Shown piece after piece: positions 34,176 through 42,070 of a stretch of 64,000 nucleotides of DNA. Origin of the DNA: QHXM01 sp963697975 (GTDB taxonomy: Bacteria; Acidobacteriota; Blastocatellia; Pyrinomonadales; Pyrinomonadaceae); NCBI GenBank assembly GCA_963697975.1, contig OY969111.1, forward strand, positions 4,278,001 to 4,342,000, read 5' to 3'. The position numbers and the translations under genes are program-made. The notes beneath the pieces were generated by a model. That model had not been told where the DNA came from and ran no database searches. It was given only the letters and a program-made list of their open reading frames with translations. Every line of letters begins with the position of its first letter. Position 1 is the first letter of the stretch.

Positions 34176-35708
34176 TTAAGCGGCGCTGGCGGCTTCCTTC
34201 GGTTTCCAGCGAAGGACGGGCTTTCGTGCAGCCGCTGCCTCGTCGAGGCGACCGATGCGCGTGGTGTGCGGGGCGTTGATGACGGTGTCCGGGTCTTCGA
34301 TGGCTTCGCGTGCGATTGAGCGCATGGCTTCGATGAATTGATCGAGTTCCGCGCGTCCGACTGATTCGGTCGGCTCAATCAGCATCGCGCCCTGAACTAT
34401 CAGCGGAAAGTAGATCGTCATCGGATGGAAGCCGTAATCAATCAGGCGCTTGGCGATGTCGAGCGTGTGGACGCCCTTGCGTGATTGCCGCTTGTCCGTG
34501 AAGACGACCTCATGCATGGGTGCGGCTTCAAACGGTTTGTCGTAATCCGTGGTGAGACCGTGTGCGATGTAGCGCGCGTTCAGCACCGCCGCTTCCGTCG
34601 CTTCGCGCAGCCCGTCGAAGCCGTGTGTCTGGATGTAGGCGAGCGCACGCACCATCATCCCGAAGTTTCCATGAAAGGCTTTGACGCGACCGATGGATTG
34701 CGGGCGGTCAAAGTCCAGACGGAATTTCTCACCGTCTTTGACGACGCGCGGGACTGGTAAAAACGGCTCAAGCTCTTTCGTGCAACAGCACGGGCCACAG
34801 CCGGGGCCGCCGCCGCCATGAGGTGTGGAGAAGGTTTTGTGCAGGTTCAAATGAATCACGTCCACGCCCATGTCGCCGGGACGCGCCACGCCGACGAGCG
34901 CGTTCATGTTCGCGCCGTCCATGTAAACCAGCCCGCCTGCCTCGTGCACGATCTGACAGATTTCCTTGATGTTCTTCTCAAACAGACCGAGCGTGTTCGG
35001 GTTGGTCAACATCAGCCCCGCGACATCGCCGTGCGCGCAAAGCTCACGCAGGTGATCGAGGTCTGTGAAGCCCTCACTGGTTGAGCGAATCGTTTTGACT
35101 GTGAAACCGGAGAGATTCGCGGAAGCCGGATTCGTGCCGTGCGCCGAATCGGGAATCAGCATGGTGCGGCGCTTACTGGATGCGCCCGCGCCGTCGCGCG
35201 CGTCAATAAAGGCGCGAATAATCATCACGCCCGTCATCTCGCCGTGCGCGCCCGCCGCCGGTTGAAGAGATATACCCGCGAGGCCGGTAATCTCCGAAAG
35301 ACTCTGCTGCAATTCGTAGATTAGTTGAAGCGCGCCCTGCGAGTCTTCTTCCGGCGCGAGCGGGTGCAGATTAGCGAACCCTGGGATGCGCGCAACCTTT
35401 TCATTGAGGCGCGAGTTGTATTTCATCGTGCATGAGCCGAGCGGGTACATGCCGAGATCGATCGAATAGTTCCACGTCGAGATGCGCGTGAAGTGGCGAA
35501 CGACATCCACCTCGCTCACTTCGGGCATACCTTCGAGATCGTCGTCACGACGAAGCGCCGCAGGGACAATCTCGTCCAAAGGCGTTTCATCAACATCGAG
35601 CGGCGGCAGCCGATAACCCTTGCGCCCGGTCTGCGAGCGCTCGAAGATCAAGGCTTCATTCTGGCTAACGTGGGGCGTGACTTTGGTGATGTTGGTTGAT
35701 TGACTCAT
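34176..35708 (-). CDS. gcvPB: Glycine dehydrogenase (decarboxylating) subunit 2
   Basis: The 510-residue protein is the C-terminal half of P-protein in its split, bacterial form. It binds pyridoxal phosphate through the lysine in LNLHKTFSTPHGGGGPG (about residue 290). Other family blocks are YPLGSCTMKYNSRLNE, AGAHGEMTGVMIIRAF and DSAHGTNPASANLSGF. With GcvPA it decarboxylates glycine and passes the aminomethyl group to lipoylated GcvH. It is the last gene of a gcvT-gcvH-gcvPA-gcvPB operon, starting 12 bases after gcvPA. Length and motifs are normal. Confidence 0.97.
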   Translation of the reverse strand: MSQSTNITKVTPHVSQNEALIFERSQTGRKGYRLPPLDVDETPLDEIVPAALRRDDDLEGMPEVSEVDVVRHFTRISTWNYSIDLGMYPLGSCTMKYNSRLNEKVARIPGFANLHPLAPEEDSQGALQLIYELQQSLSEITGLAGISLQPAAGAHGEMTGVMIIRAFIDARDGAGASSKRRTMLIPDSAHGTNPASANLSGFTVKTIRSTSEGFTDLDHLRELCAHGDVAGLMLTNPNTLGLFEKNIKEICQIVHEAGGLVYMDGANMNALVGVARPGDMGVDVIHLNLHKTFSTPHGGGGPGCGPCCCTKELEPFLPVPRVVKDGEKFRLDFDRPQSIGRVKAFHGNFGMMVRALAYIQTHGFDGLREATEAAVLNARYIAHGLTTDYDKPFEAAPMHEVVFTDKRQSRKGVHTLDIAKRLIDYGFHPMTIYFPLIVQGAMLIEPTESVGRAELDQFIEAMRSIAREAIEDPDTVINAPHTTRIGRLDEAAAARKPVLRWKPKEAASAA

Positions 35709-35720
35709 TAAGTTTATTTG

Positions 35721-37070
35721 TTAGCTGGTTAAATCCTTCAAGCCTTCGACGAGCGCGTCGATTTCCTGCCGCGGATTTGTCTCCGTCACGCAGACGAGGA
35801 AATCATTGGGACTATCTTTGTAGTAACGCGAGAGCGCGAGACCACCCGTAATGTTTTTCTCCGAAGCGAGGCGCGCGAGAAGCCCTTTCGCCTCGACAGG
35901 CGCGCGGACGACGAACTCGTTGAAGCGCGGCGCGGAGAAGGGAAGCGAGAAGCCTTCCAACTCGCTGATGCGGCGTGCGGTGTAAGCAGCTTTTTGCGCG
36001 CACTGCACCGCCACTTCCTGAAGTCCGCTTCTGCCCATCGTCTCCATATAGATAGTCGCGGCGAGCGCAATCAAGCCTTCGTTCGTGCAGATGTTGGAAG
36101 TGGCTTTCTCGCGACGGATATGCTGCTCGCGCGTAGCGAGCGTTAGCACGAAGCCTCGCCTTCCTTGCTTATCAACTGCTTCACCGACGAGGCGACCGGG
36201 AATCTGTCGTGCATACTTGTCGCGCGTGGCGAACAACCCGACGAGCGGGCCACCGAAAGAGATTGGCACGCCGAAAGATTGTCCCTCGGCGACGACGATG
36301 TCTGCGCCGCACGCTCCGGGCGAGCGTAGGAAGCCAAGCGAAATGCTTTCCGTGATAGCAACAATCAAAAGAGCGCCGACGGCGTGAGCGCGTTCGGCCA
36401 GAGCGCGGACATCTTCGACACAGCCGAAAAAGTTTGGAGATTGAACGACGAGCGCAGCCGTTTGATCGTCCAGAGAGTTTAAGCCTTCAGCCGAAATCAG
36501 CCCGGTCTGTGCGTCGTAGTCAACGCGGTGAAAGTCCACGCCGTAGTGTTGGACGTAGGTGTCAACGACTTCCAGATATTCCGGATGGACGGCTGCCGAA
36601 GTAATCACCTTTTTGCGGCGCGTGACGCGCTCGGCCATCAGGACGGCTTCGGCCAGCGCGGTTGAGCCGTCGTACATGGAGGCGTTGGCGACATCCATGC
36701 CGGTCAACTGGCAGACGAGAGTTTGAAACTCGAAGATGGCTTGCAGCGTGCCCTGCGAAATCTCAGGCTGGTAGGGCGTGTAGGCCGTGAAAAATTCAGA
36801 GCGCGAGATGAGATGGTCAACGATGGTCGGAGAATAGTGCGAATAAGCTCCCGCGCCGAGAAAGCTTGGGCGGCGAGCCGCAGTGTTGCGAGCAGCCATC
36901 GCTTCGGAACTTGCCAGAAGCTCCATCTCGGAAATTGCGGCGGGCGTTTTCAGTGGCTCGCGCAAGATGAGGTCAGCCGGGATTGACTCAAAAAGTTCTT
37001 CCGCCGAATTGAGGCCGACCACTTTGAGCATCTCGGCGCGTTCTTCCGGCGAGTTTGGGATGTAGCGCAA
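35721..37070 (-). CDS. gcvPA: Glycine dehydrogenase (decarboxylating) subunit 1
   Basis: A 449-residue protein matching the N-terminal half of P-protein. Recognisable blocks are RYIPNSPEERAEML at the start, FLGAGAYSHYSPTIVDHL, YTPYQPEISQGTLQAIFEFQ, NASMYDGSTALAEA and SNICTNEGLIALAATIYM. It forms the heterotetramer with GcvPB that decarboxylates glycine in the cytoplasm. Its start lies 3 bases from the gcvH stop, so translation is probably coupled. Split subunits occur in many deep-branching bacteria, whereas E. coli has one fused gene. Confidence 0.97.
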   Translation of the reverse strand: MRYIPNSPEERAEMLKVVGLNSAEELFESIPADLILREPLKTPAAISEMELLASSEAMAARNTAARRPSFLGAGAYSHYSPTIVDHLISRSEFFTAYTPYQPEISQGTLQAIFEFQTLVCQLTGMDVANASMYDGSTALAEAVLMAERVTRRKKVITSAAVHPEYLEVVDTYVQHYGVDFHRVDYDAQTGLISAEGLNSLDDQTAALVVQSPNFFGCVEDVRALAERAHAVGALLIVAITESISLGFLRSPGACGADIVVAEGQSFGVPISFGGPLVGLFATRDKYARQIPGRLVGEAVDKQGRRGFVLTLATREQHIRREKATSNICTNEGLIALAATIYMETMGRSGLQEVAVQCAQKAAYTARRISELEGFSLPFSAPRFNEFVVRAPVEAKGLLARLASEKNITGGLALSRYYKDSPNDFLVCVTETNPRQEIDALVEGLKDLTS

Positions 37071-37073
37071 CTT

Positions 37074-37469
37074 TTATTCTGTCTCCTCGGCTTTGGTAAA
37101 GTCTTCGTATTCGACGGCGTTTAAGAGGCTGTCAACCTCGCCTGGATTGCTCATGCGGACGCGAATCATCCAGCCGTCGCCGTAAGGGTCTGTGTTAACC
37201 TTCTCCGGCTCGTCCTGCAAAGATTCATTGACTTCGGTAATCTCACCGCCGACGGGCGTGAAAATCTCCGAGACGGCCTTGACGGATTCGACAGAGCCGA
37301 ATGACTCGTGGGCTGCGAAACTCTCGCCGACTTTCGGCAACTCGACATAGACCACATCGCCGAGCGAGTTCTGCGCGTGATCCGTGATGCCGATAGTGCC
37401 CACGTCGCCCTCGACCCTGATCCACTCGTGATCCTTGCTGTAATGTAAATCCTCTGGAACATTCGCCAT
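37074..37469 (-). CDS. gcvH: Glycine cleavage system H protein
   Basis: The 131-residue lipoyl carrier opens with VPEDLHYSKDHEWIRVEG. The lipoate-bearing lysine is Lys64 in ESVKAVSEIFTPVGGEI, and the C-terminal GDGWMIRVRMSNPGEVDSLL is typical. It carries the aminomethyl intermediate from the P-protein to GcvT. GAGGAGAATTTC precedes the ATG, a good ribosome-binding site. A heptad hairpin lies between it and gcvT upstream. Confidence 0.97.
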   Translation of the reverse strand: MANVPEDLHYSKDHEWIRVEGDVGTIGITDHAQNSLGDVVYVELPKVGESFAAHESFGSVESVKAVSEIFTPVGGEITEVNESLQDEPEKVNTDPYGDGWMIRVRMSNPGEVDSLLNAVEYEDFTKAEETE

Positions 37470-37487
37470 GAAATTCTCCTCTTTTGT

Positions 37488-37572
37488 GAGTCTGGAGTCT
37501 GGAGCCTGGAGAGTCTGAAGTCAAAAACAAATTGCTGTTGACTCCAGACTCCAGACTTCAGACCCCAGACTT
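37488..37572. repeat. Heptad-repeat hairpin (GTCTGGA family) inside the gcv operon
   Basis: The left arm (37488-37522) repeats GTCTGGA/GTCTGAA and the right arm (37539-37572) repeats the complement TCCAGAC. It lies between gcvT and gcvH. The right arm encodes the last codons of gcvT and its stop (37558-37560). In an operon it might stabilise or attenuate mRNA; the same family is at 41974-42064. Confidence 0.9.
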
Positions 37573-38688
37573 CTTTTCGCGCTTGTAGAAAGGCGTCTTA
37601 ACAATTGATGCGCCGACGGCGCGGCCACGAACGTCTATCTGAATCTGCTGGCCTTCGTTTGCGAATTCGACGGGGACATAGGCCATGCCGATGTTTTTCT
37701 TCAAGTAGGGGGCGGGGCTACCGGACGTGACGCGCCCCACCCGTTCATCGTTAATCAAGACTTCCTGCTCGTCGCGCGCAATCCCGCGCTCGGTCATCTC
37801 GAATCCAACGAGACGCCGTCTGACTCCCGCTTCCTTTTGCTGCGCCAGTCGCTCGCGCCCGATGAAATCAGTTTTGTTCAGTTTACAAATCCAACCCAGA
37901 TTGGCTTCGAGCAGTGTGGTCTCTTCGGTAATCTCATGGCCGTAGAGCGCCATCGCGGATTCGAGCCGGAGCGTGTTGCGTGCGGCCAGACCGCAGGGCA
38001 GGACGCCTTCAGGCGTGTCGTGATTTCCGGCGTCGAGAATCCTGTCCCAAAGATGCGCGGCTTTGTCGGCGGCTGCGTAAACCTCAAAGCCGTCTTCGCC
38101 CGTGTAGCCCGTGCGCGAGATGATGGAAGGAATCCCGTCAACGTGCCCCTCGCGAAAATGGTAATACTTGATCTCTTCGAGCGGCGTCTCAGTGAGCGTC
38201 TGCATGATGCGCAGCGCATCCGGCCCCTGCAAGGCAAGCTGGCAATAGTTTGCGCTGACGTTTTGCAGCTCAACCCGCTCGTCCTTCTGATGAGACTTTA
38301 TCCAGTCCCAGTCCTTCTCGGTTGTCGAAGCGTTGACGACGAGCAGGAGGTGATCTTCCGCGAAGCGATAGACGAGCAGGTCGTCAATCACTGTGCCTTC
38401 GGGCGTGGTCAGCGCGGAATATTGCGCCTGACCGTCAACGAGCTTCGCCGCATCGTTCGAGACTAAACGGTTGACGAAGGGAATGGCGTCCGCTCCCTTA
38501 ACGTCAATCTCGCCCATGTGCGAGACATCGAAGAGTCCGGAGTGCGTGCGGGTGCGTAAGTGTTCCTCGATTGTTCCGGCCACGTATTGAACGGGCATAT
38601 CCCACCCGCCGAAATCAACCATCCGTCCACCCATCCGGCGGTGCGTTGCGTTTAAGGGCGTCTGTTTGAGGGCTGGCGCTGTGGACAA
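37558..38688 (-). CDS. gcvT: Glycine cleavage system aminomethyltransferase (T protein)
   Basis: The protein transfers the methylene group from lipoylated GcvH to tetrahydrofolate, releasing ammonia. Blocks of the family are MVDFGGWDMPVQY, THSGLFDVSHMGEIDVKG, NASTTEKDWDWI, SRTGYTGEDGFEVYA and GLAARNTLRLESAMALYGHE. The TTG at 38688 is chosen because AGGAG lies 7 bases upstream; an in-frame GTG at 38706 lacks such a site and would place the AGGAG inside the gene. The protein ends KKSGV, encoded by the heptad repeat. First gene of the gcv operon; no glycine riboswitch was recognised upstream. Confidence 0.96.
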   Translation of the reverse strand: MSTAPALKQTPLNATHRRMGGRMVDFGGWDMPVQYVAGTIEEHLRTRTHSGLFDVSHMGEIDVKGADAIPFVNRLVSNDAAKLVDGQAQYSALTTPEGTVIDDLLVYRFAEDHLLLVVNASTTEKDWDWIKSHQKDERVELQNVSANYCQLALQGPDALRIMQTLTETPLEEIKYYHFREGHVDGIPSIISRTGYTGEDGFEVYAAADKAAHLWDRILDAGNHDTPEGVLPCGLAARNTLRLESAMALYGHEITEETTLLEANLGWICKLNKTDFIGRERLAQQKEAGVRRRLVGFEMTERGIARDEQEVLINDERVGRVTSGSPAPYLKKNIGMAYVPVEFANEGQQIQIDVRGRAVGASIVKTPFYKREKKSGV

Positions 38689-38796
38689 AGTGTGTCTCCT
38701 ACACACCTCTCGGCGAGAGAGAGCGTAAAATTCAGAACATAACGTGAATGAAACGGCAAACTAGCACGCTCGTAAGGGAAGCGTCAAGCAGGAGAC

Positions 38797-38895
38797 AGTG
38801 GTCAGTGGTCAGTGGTCGGTGGTCAGTTAAAACAGGCGAGAAGCAGTGTCGAGCTTTTGCCTTCAACTGACCACCGACCACTGGCCACTGACCAC
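38797..38895. repeat. Heptad-repeat hairpin (GTCAGTG family)
   Basis: The left arm (38797-38830) repeats AGTGGTC and the right arm (38866-38895) repeats the complement GACCACT. It lies between the anti-sigma gene, whose stop is 6 bases away, and the gcv operon. The same family occurs at 39710-39784 and 40048-40120. Confidence 0.92.
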
Positions 38896-38900
38896 TTTTT

Positions 38901-39701
38901 TCAGAAATTTCTTTCCGGCACGTCCACCTTTTGGACGACGAAGACGACGCGCATGGTTTCGGGGCGACGGTCGTAATAGGCGGGGACGAAGGCGGCATTC
39001 TTCCTGAGGGCAACTTGAAATTCGTCCAACATGCGGCGGTCGCGCGGCGGTTGGACGACATCTGCGAGCGATGCTCTGCCGTTGCTGAAGACATCCGCGA
39101 CGACGATCATGTCATCGCCGTCTTCTTGTCCCTGAGATCGCGAACTGGTCAGCGCTGCCAGCGCGCCGCGCGGGTTGAGGCTCGGCGACTCGCCATTGAA
39201 GGGCGTGCGCTGGGCAGCAAAAAGCTCTGGCGTGAGCGGCTCGTAAATGCTTGGGCCTTCTGTGCCCACGGAGATGATTTTATAAGAGGCTGCGTCTGCC
39301 TCGCGCGCTGCGATGGCTGCTTCCGTCAAGGCTCTCATGTGCGGGCGCAGCGCATTGAACATCACGCCGAAGAGCAGCAGGGAAGCAAACGAGCCGACCG
39401 TGTACGGCATGAGGCGCGGTCGCAGCCAGCGAGCGAGTTTGACACTGAAGGGCAAAACGGGCTGACGCTTGAGCGCGGCGGCTTCGATTGCAAGCGCATC
39501 TTTGATGGATGAAGCCAGATCAATCGGAGGCTGTGGACGAACCAGCGTCGCCAGCCCGCGACTGATGACGCGCATTTCGGCCAACTCAGCACGACACACA
39601 GGGCACTCGCGCAAATGCTCGTCGCACGCGGCGCGCACGGGTAGCTCCAGTTGATCGTCAACGTAGAGCGAGAGCGATTGTTGTGTCTCCTGACAAGACA
39701 T
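38901..39701 (-). CDS. Zinc-finger anti-sigma factor, membrane-spanning
   Basis: The 266-residue protein begins with a zinc-binding anti-sigma (ZAS) motif: Cys3, then CDEHLRECPVCRAEL with the HxxxCxxC core. A single transmembrane helix (YTVGSFASLLLFGVMFNAL) lies near residue 125, followed by an outer domain whose end (ADVFSNGRASLADVV, VVFVVQKVDVPE) resembles a TonB-type C-terminal strand pattern. It should hold the ECF sigma factor encoded upstream at the membrane until a signal releases it. The sigma gene is on the same strand, 423 bases upstream; the gap is filled by repeats and a MITE-like element, so cotranscription is less certain than usual. Confidence 0.85.
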   Translation of the reverse strand: MSCQETQQSLSLYVDDQLELPVRAACDEHLRECPVCRAELAEMRVISRGLATLVRPQPPIDLASSIKDALAIEAAALKRQPVLPFSVKLARWLRPRLMPYTVGSFASLLLFGVMFNALRPHMRALTEAAIAAREADAASYKIISVGTEGPSIYEPLTPELFAAQRTPFNGESPSLNPRGALAALTSSRSQGQEDGDDMIVVADVFSNGRASLADVVQPPRDRRMLDEFQVALRKNAAFVPAYYDRRPETMRVVFVVQKVDVPERNF

Positions 39702-39709
39702 AAAAGCAG

Positions 39710-39784
39710 CGGTCGGTGGTCAGTGGTCAGTGGTCAGTAAGAATCAGTTTTAACTGACCACTGACCACCGGCTACTGTCCACTG
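39710..39784. repeat. Heptad-repeat hairpin (GTCAGTG family)
   Basis: The left arm (39710-39740) repeats GGTCAGT and the right arm (39751-39784) repeats the complement ACTGACC with a divergent end. It directly adjoins the MITE-like element at 39792. Confidence 0.9.
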
Positions 39785-39791
39785 TGATTTG

Positions 39792-40041
39792 GCGAATGGC
39801 TGGCCGACCCCGGCTGCTCCCTTTGTTAGAAGGAAGCAACTGGCGACCTCCCAAGCGGGCAACTCCATCTTTGATCTATCATGCGAGCAACCGAGTTTCA
39901 ACGGGTGTTGCTGGCCGCGTTTTCAATCAACGCTCGCATTAAAGACCGCAATGGCTCTCCCCACTTCAGTAGACCGTCTTCGTCACTTTGACCCATTTGG
40001 CACCGAGTTTTTTGTGAAGCCGGGGTGGGTCAACCATTCGC
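39792..40041. mobile_element. 250-bp MITE-like element with 24-bp terminal inverted repeats
   Basis: The left end GCGAATGGCTGGCCGACCCC (39792 on, continuing GGCT) matches the reverse complement of the right end (40018-40041) at 21 of 24 positions. There is no transposase and the only open frame (85 codons) looks accidental. No clear target duplication is seen. Heptad hairpins abut both ends. A structured RNA is a weaker alternative. Confidence 0.55.
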
Positions 40042-40047
40042 TTTAGT

Positions 40048-40120
40048 AGTGGTCATTAGTCAGTGGTCAGTTAAGAACAAAAGCGTTTTGCTTTTAACTG
40101 ACCACTGGCCACTGACCACT
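40048..40120. repeat. Heptad-repeat hairpin (GTCAGTG family)
   Basis: The left arm (40048-40074) repeats GTCAGTG with one degenerate unit, and the right arm (40094-40120) is its complement (ACTGACCACTGGCCACTGAC). It lies 5 bases past the stop of the sigma gene. Confidence 0.92.
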
Positions 40121-40124
40121 AAAT

Positions 40125-40850
40125 TTACAAAGAACTTCCAATCTTGCGGCGCAGTTCCTGCCGACCGCGTGATAATCTTGACTTCACCGTGCCGATGCTG
40201 ATTTCGAGCGTGGCGGCGACCTCTTCGTAGCTCAACCCTTCAACATCGCGCAGGATGACCACTTCACGATAGGAGCGACCAAGCGTGCGGAGCGCGTTGC
40301 GTAAGGCCGTTTCGCGCTCGCGCAGGAGCGCCTCCTGTTCTGGATCAATGCCGCTGTACCTTAAACGTGCGCTGAGCGGCTGCTCGTCGTGCCTGCTTTC
40401 GGCATCGAGCGAAACGGTCACGTCGCGGCGGCGTCTGCGCCACCAGCGCCAGCGATTGCGCGCCTGATTAATCGCAATCCGGTAAATCCAGGTTTTCAAA
40501 TCCGCATCGCCGCGAAAGCGGTCAATGCTTTGGAAGATACGCAGGAATGTCTCCTGCGTCAGGTCGCGCGCCTCTTCCGCATCTTCCGTCATGCGGTAGA
40601 GCAGGGCGTAGACATCGTTTGAGCGTTCCTGTACCAGCCGGTCAAAGGCTGCTGCTTCGCCCGCGCGTAATCTTTCAATGAACTGCGCCTCACCGTTCGC
40701 ACGCGCCTCGCTGGAGGTTGCCGCAGCAACCTGTTCCAACTCTTGCCCGCGGAGGGCGATTGGCTCTCCGAAGCTCACGCGTGTCCTCCAGCGGCGGGAA
40801 GCGTCCCTGAAGAACGTGGTCGCTTCTCGGACAGTCGAACCATTAGACAC
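40125..40850 (-). CDS. ECF-type RNA polymerase sigma factor
   Basis: A 241-residue sigma-70 family protein of the extracytoplasmic-function type. Region 2 includes RDLTQETFLRIFQSIDRFRG and the DNA-melting segment DLKTWIYRIAINQARNRWRWW; region 4 ends in a helix-turn-helix (VEGLSYEEVAATLEISIGTVKSRLSRGRQEL). The first 60 residues before region 2 are non-conserved. It should direct polymerase to stress or envelope promoters and be inhibited by the zinc-finger protein encoded next on the same strand. The second palindromic repeat copy lies upstream of its start, where the promoter would be. Confidence 0.93.
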   Translation of the reverse strand: MSNGSTVREATTFFRDASRRWRTRVSFGEPIALRGQELEQVAAATSSEARANGEAQFIERLRAGEAAAFDRLVQERSNDVYALLYRMTEDAEEARDLTQETFLRIFQSIDRFRGDADLKTWIYRIAINQARNRWRWWRRRRRDVTVSLDAESRHDEQPLSARLRYSGIDPEQEALLRERETALRNALRTLGRSYREVVILRDVEGLSYEEVAATLEISIGTVKSRLSRGRQELRRKIGSSL

Positions 40851-40883
40851 CCTCTAAATGCTCTTTGTTCCAAAATATTCCCA

Positions 40884-40996
40884 GGTAGGACAGGCATTCC
40901 TGCCTGTCCAAGCGTGCGTTAGCACACTCATCAATATTTTAGTCAAACAATATTCGCGCTTTCGCGCTCAACGACAGGCAGGAATGCCTGTCCTAC
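40884..40996. repeat. 110-bp palindromic repeat, copy 2
   Basis: It has the same outer arms as copy 1 (GGTAGGACAGGCATTCCTGC and AGGAATGCCTGTCCTAC at the end), with inner AGCGTGCG and TATTCGCGCTTTCGCGCTC. It lies in the 308-bp gap between the divergent sigma and TPR genes. Confidence 0.88.
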
Positions 40997-41061
40997 GCCT
41001 CTCTTCGGCGCGAGCGTAACACGCACCATAATCACCGTCAAACTGCTTTCCAGAGGCTTGC

Positions 41062-41091
41062 TTGACAAGCTCTTGTGGCGACCGCTAGAGT
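41062..41091 (+). promoter_or_regulatory. Candidate sigma-70 promoter of the TPR membrane gene
   Basis: TTGACA at 41062-41067 and TAGAGT at 41086-41091 are separated by 18 bases. The -35 is a consensus match; the -10 matches TATAAT at four of six. It lies about 70 bases upstream of the GTG start at 41159. Confidence 0.45.
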
Positions 41092-41158
41092 GTTTCTTTC
41101 GGTTTAACCACCAGTAAATGAACGCATCTCACTGTGTGTTCTTGCGAGAGGAAGAGAA

Positions 41159-41971
41159 GTGGCAAAGTATAAAAAGAAGCGTGCGCGCGAGCTACAGCAC
41201 GACAAGTTTCGTGATACCACGATGGGGCTGGTTGACCGCGCCGCCCATCAGATGGAAGGCAAAGGCCGGAAGGTTCTTTACGGTATCGGGGCGTTGATTG
41301 CGATTGGCCTGATCGCGTGGGCTGTGATGGCCTGGCGGGGAAGCAAAGCGGACGAGGCGCGAACGGCGCTTGGTCGTGCCATCAAGGTGGCCGAAACTCC
41401 CATCGTCGCTACGCCCGTGCCCGGTGCGACCACGCCCAGTTTCCGCTCGGAGAAAGAACGCGCGCAAAAAGCCGTCGAGGAATTTCAGAAAGTGGCCGCA
41501 ACTTATGGCGGCTCGACCGGCGAGCACGCGCGCTATTTCGCTGCCGCCAACCAGCTCAGCCTCGACCGCGCCAAAGGTATGGCTGAACTCGACGCGCTGA
41601 CCAAGAGCGGCGACCCGGAAATCTCCACTCTCGCCAAATTCGCTCTCGCGCAGGCCAAAGAAGGCGACGCCAAATACGACGAGGCCGCAGCCCTCTACAC
41701 CGATTTAGCCAAGCAGGGCAGCACGCTGATCACCCCTGAAACAGCTAACCTGCGTCTGGGAATTGTCTACGAAAAGCAGGGCAAGAATCAGGAGGCCGCC
41801 GACGTTCTTTTCAAGATGGTCGAAGCCGCACGCAAAGCCAAAGATAAGGACGGCAAGCCCGTAACCGAATCAGGAGCCGTGCGTAAAGCCGCAGAGGAAC
41901 TGGAAAGGATCGATCCCGCGCGCTCTGCCCAATTGCCAACGCCCCCACTACCGGGAAATCTAGCCATGTAA
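41159..41971 (+). CDS. YfgM-like single-pass membrane TPR protein
   Basis: The 270-residue protein has a basic cytoplasmic start, one transmembrane helix at about 38-58 (VLYGIGALIAIGLIAWAVMAW) and a soluble TPR region (EHARYFAAANQLSLDRAKGM, AKFALAQAKEGDAKYDEAAALY, ANLRLGIVYEKQGKNQEAADV). This layout matches the YfgM/TPR_21 family, which joins periplasmic chaperones to the translocon in E. coli. The start is GTG, preceded by GAGAGGAAGAGAA. A heptad hairpin follows 2 bases after the stop, before the DUF457 gene. The role in this organism is inferred by similarity only. Confidence 0.75.
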   Translation: MAKYKKKRARELQHDKFRDTTMGLVDRAAHQMEGKGRKVLYGIGALIAIGLIAWAVMAWRGSKADEARTALGRAIKVAETPIVATPVPGATTPSFRSEKERAQKAVEEFQKVAATYGGSTGEHARYFAAANQLSLDRAKGMAELDALTKSGDPEISTLAKFALAQAKEGDAKYDEAAALYTDLAKQGSTLITPETANLRLGIVYEKQGKNQEAADVLFKMVEAARKAKDKDGKPVTESGAVRKAAEELERIDPARSAQLPTPPLPGNLAM

Positions 41972-41973
41972 AT

Positions 41974-42064
41974 GTCTGGAGTCTGAAGTCTGGAGTCTGT
42001 GGTCAAAAGAAAGAAATTGTTTTTGATCAGTTAACTTCAGACCCTGAGACTTCAGACTCCAGAC
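41974..42064. repeat. Heptad-repeat hairpin (GTCTGGA family)
   Basis: The left arm (41974-41999) repeats GTCTGGA/GTCTGAA and the right arm (42035-42064) repeats the complement. It fills the gap between two + strand genes, ending 6 bases before the next start codon, so it would sit over the ribosome-binding region if folded. Confidence 0.92.
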
Positions 42065-42070
42065 TGTTGA

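Noticed and set aside
38689..38796. Possible glycine riboswitch upstream of gcvT
   Set aside because: The short leader lacks the conserved glycine-aptamer cores. Only a small hairpin near CTCTCGGCGAGAG was seen.
38732..39094. 120-codon minus-strand frame across a heptad hairpin
   Set aside because: It is a shifted-frame shadow of the anti-sigma gene that continues through the repeat.
39789..40046. 85-codon open frame within the MITE-like element
   Set aside because: It spans the terminal inverted repeats exactly and has no protein-like features or ribosome site.
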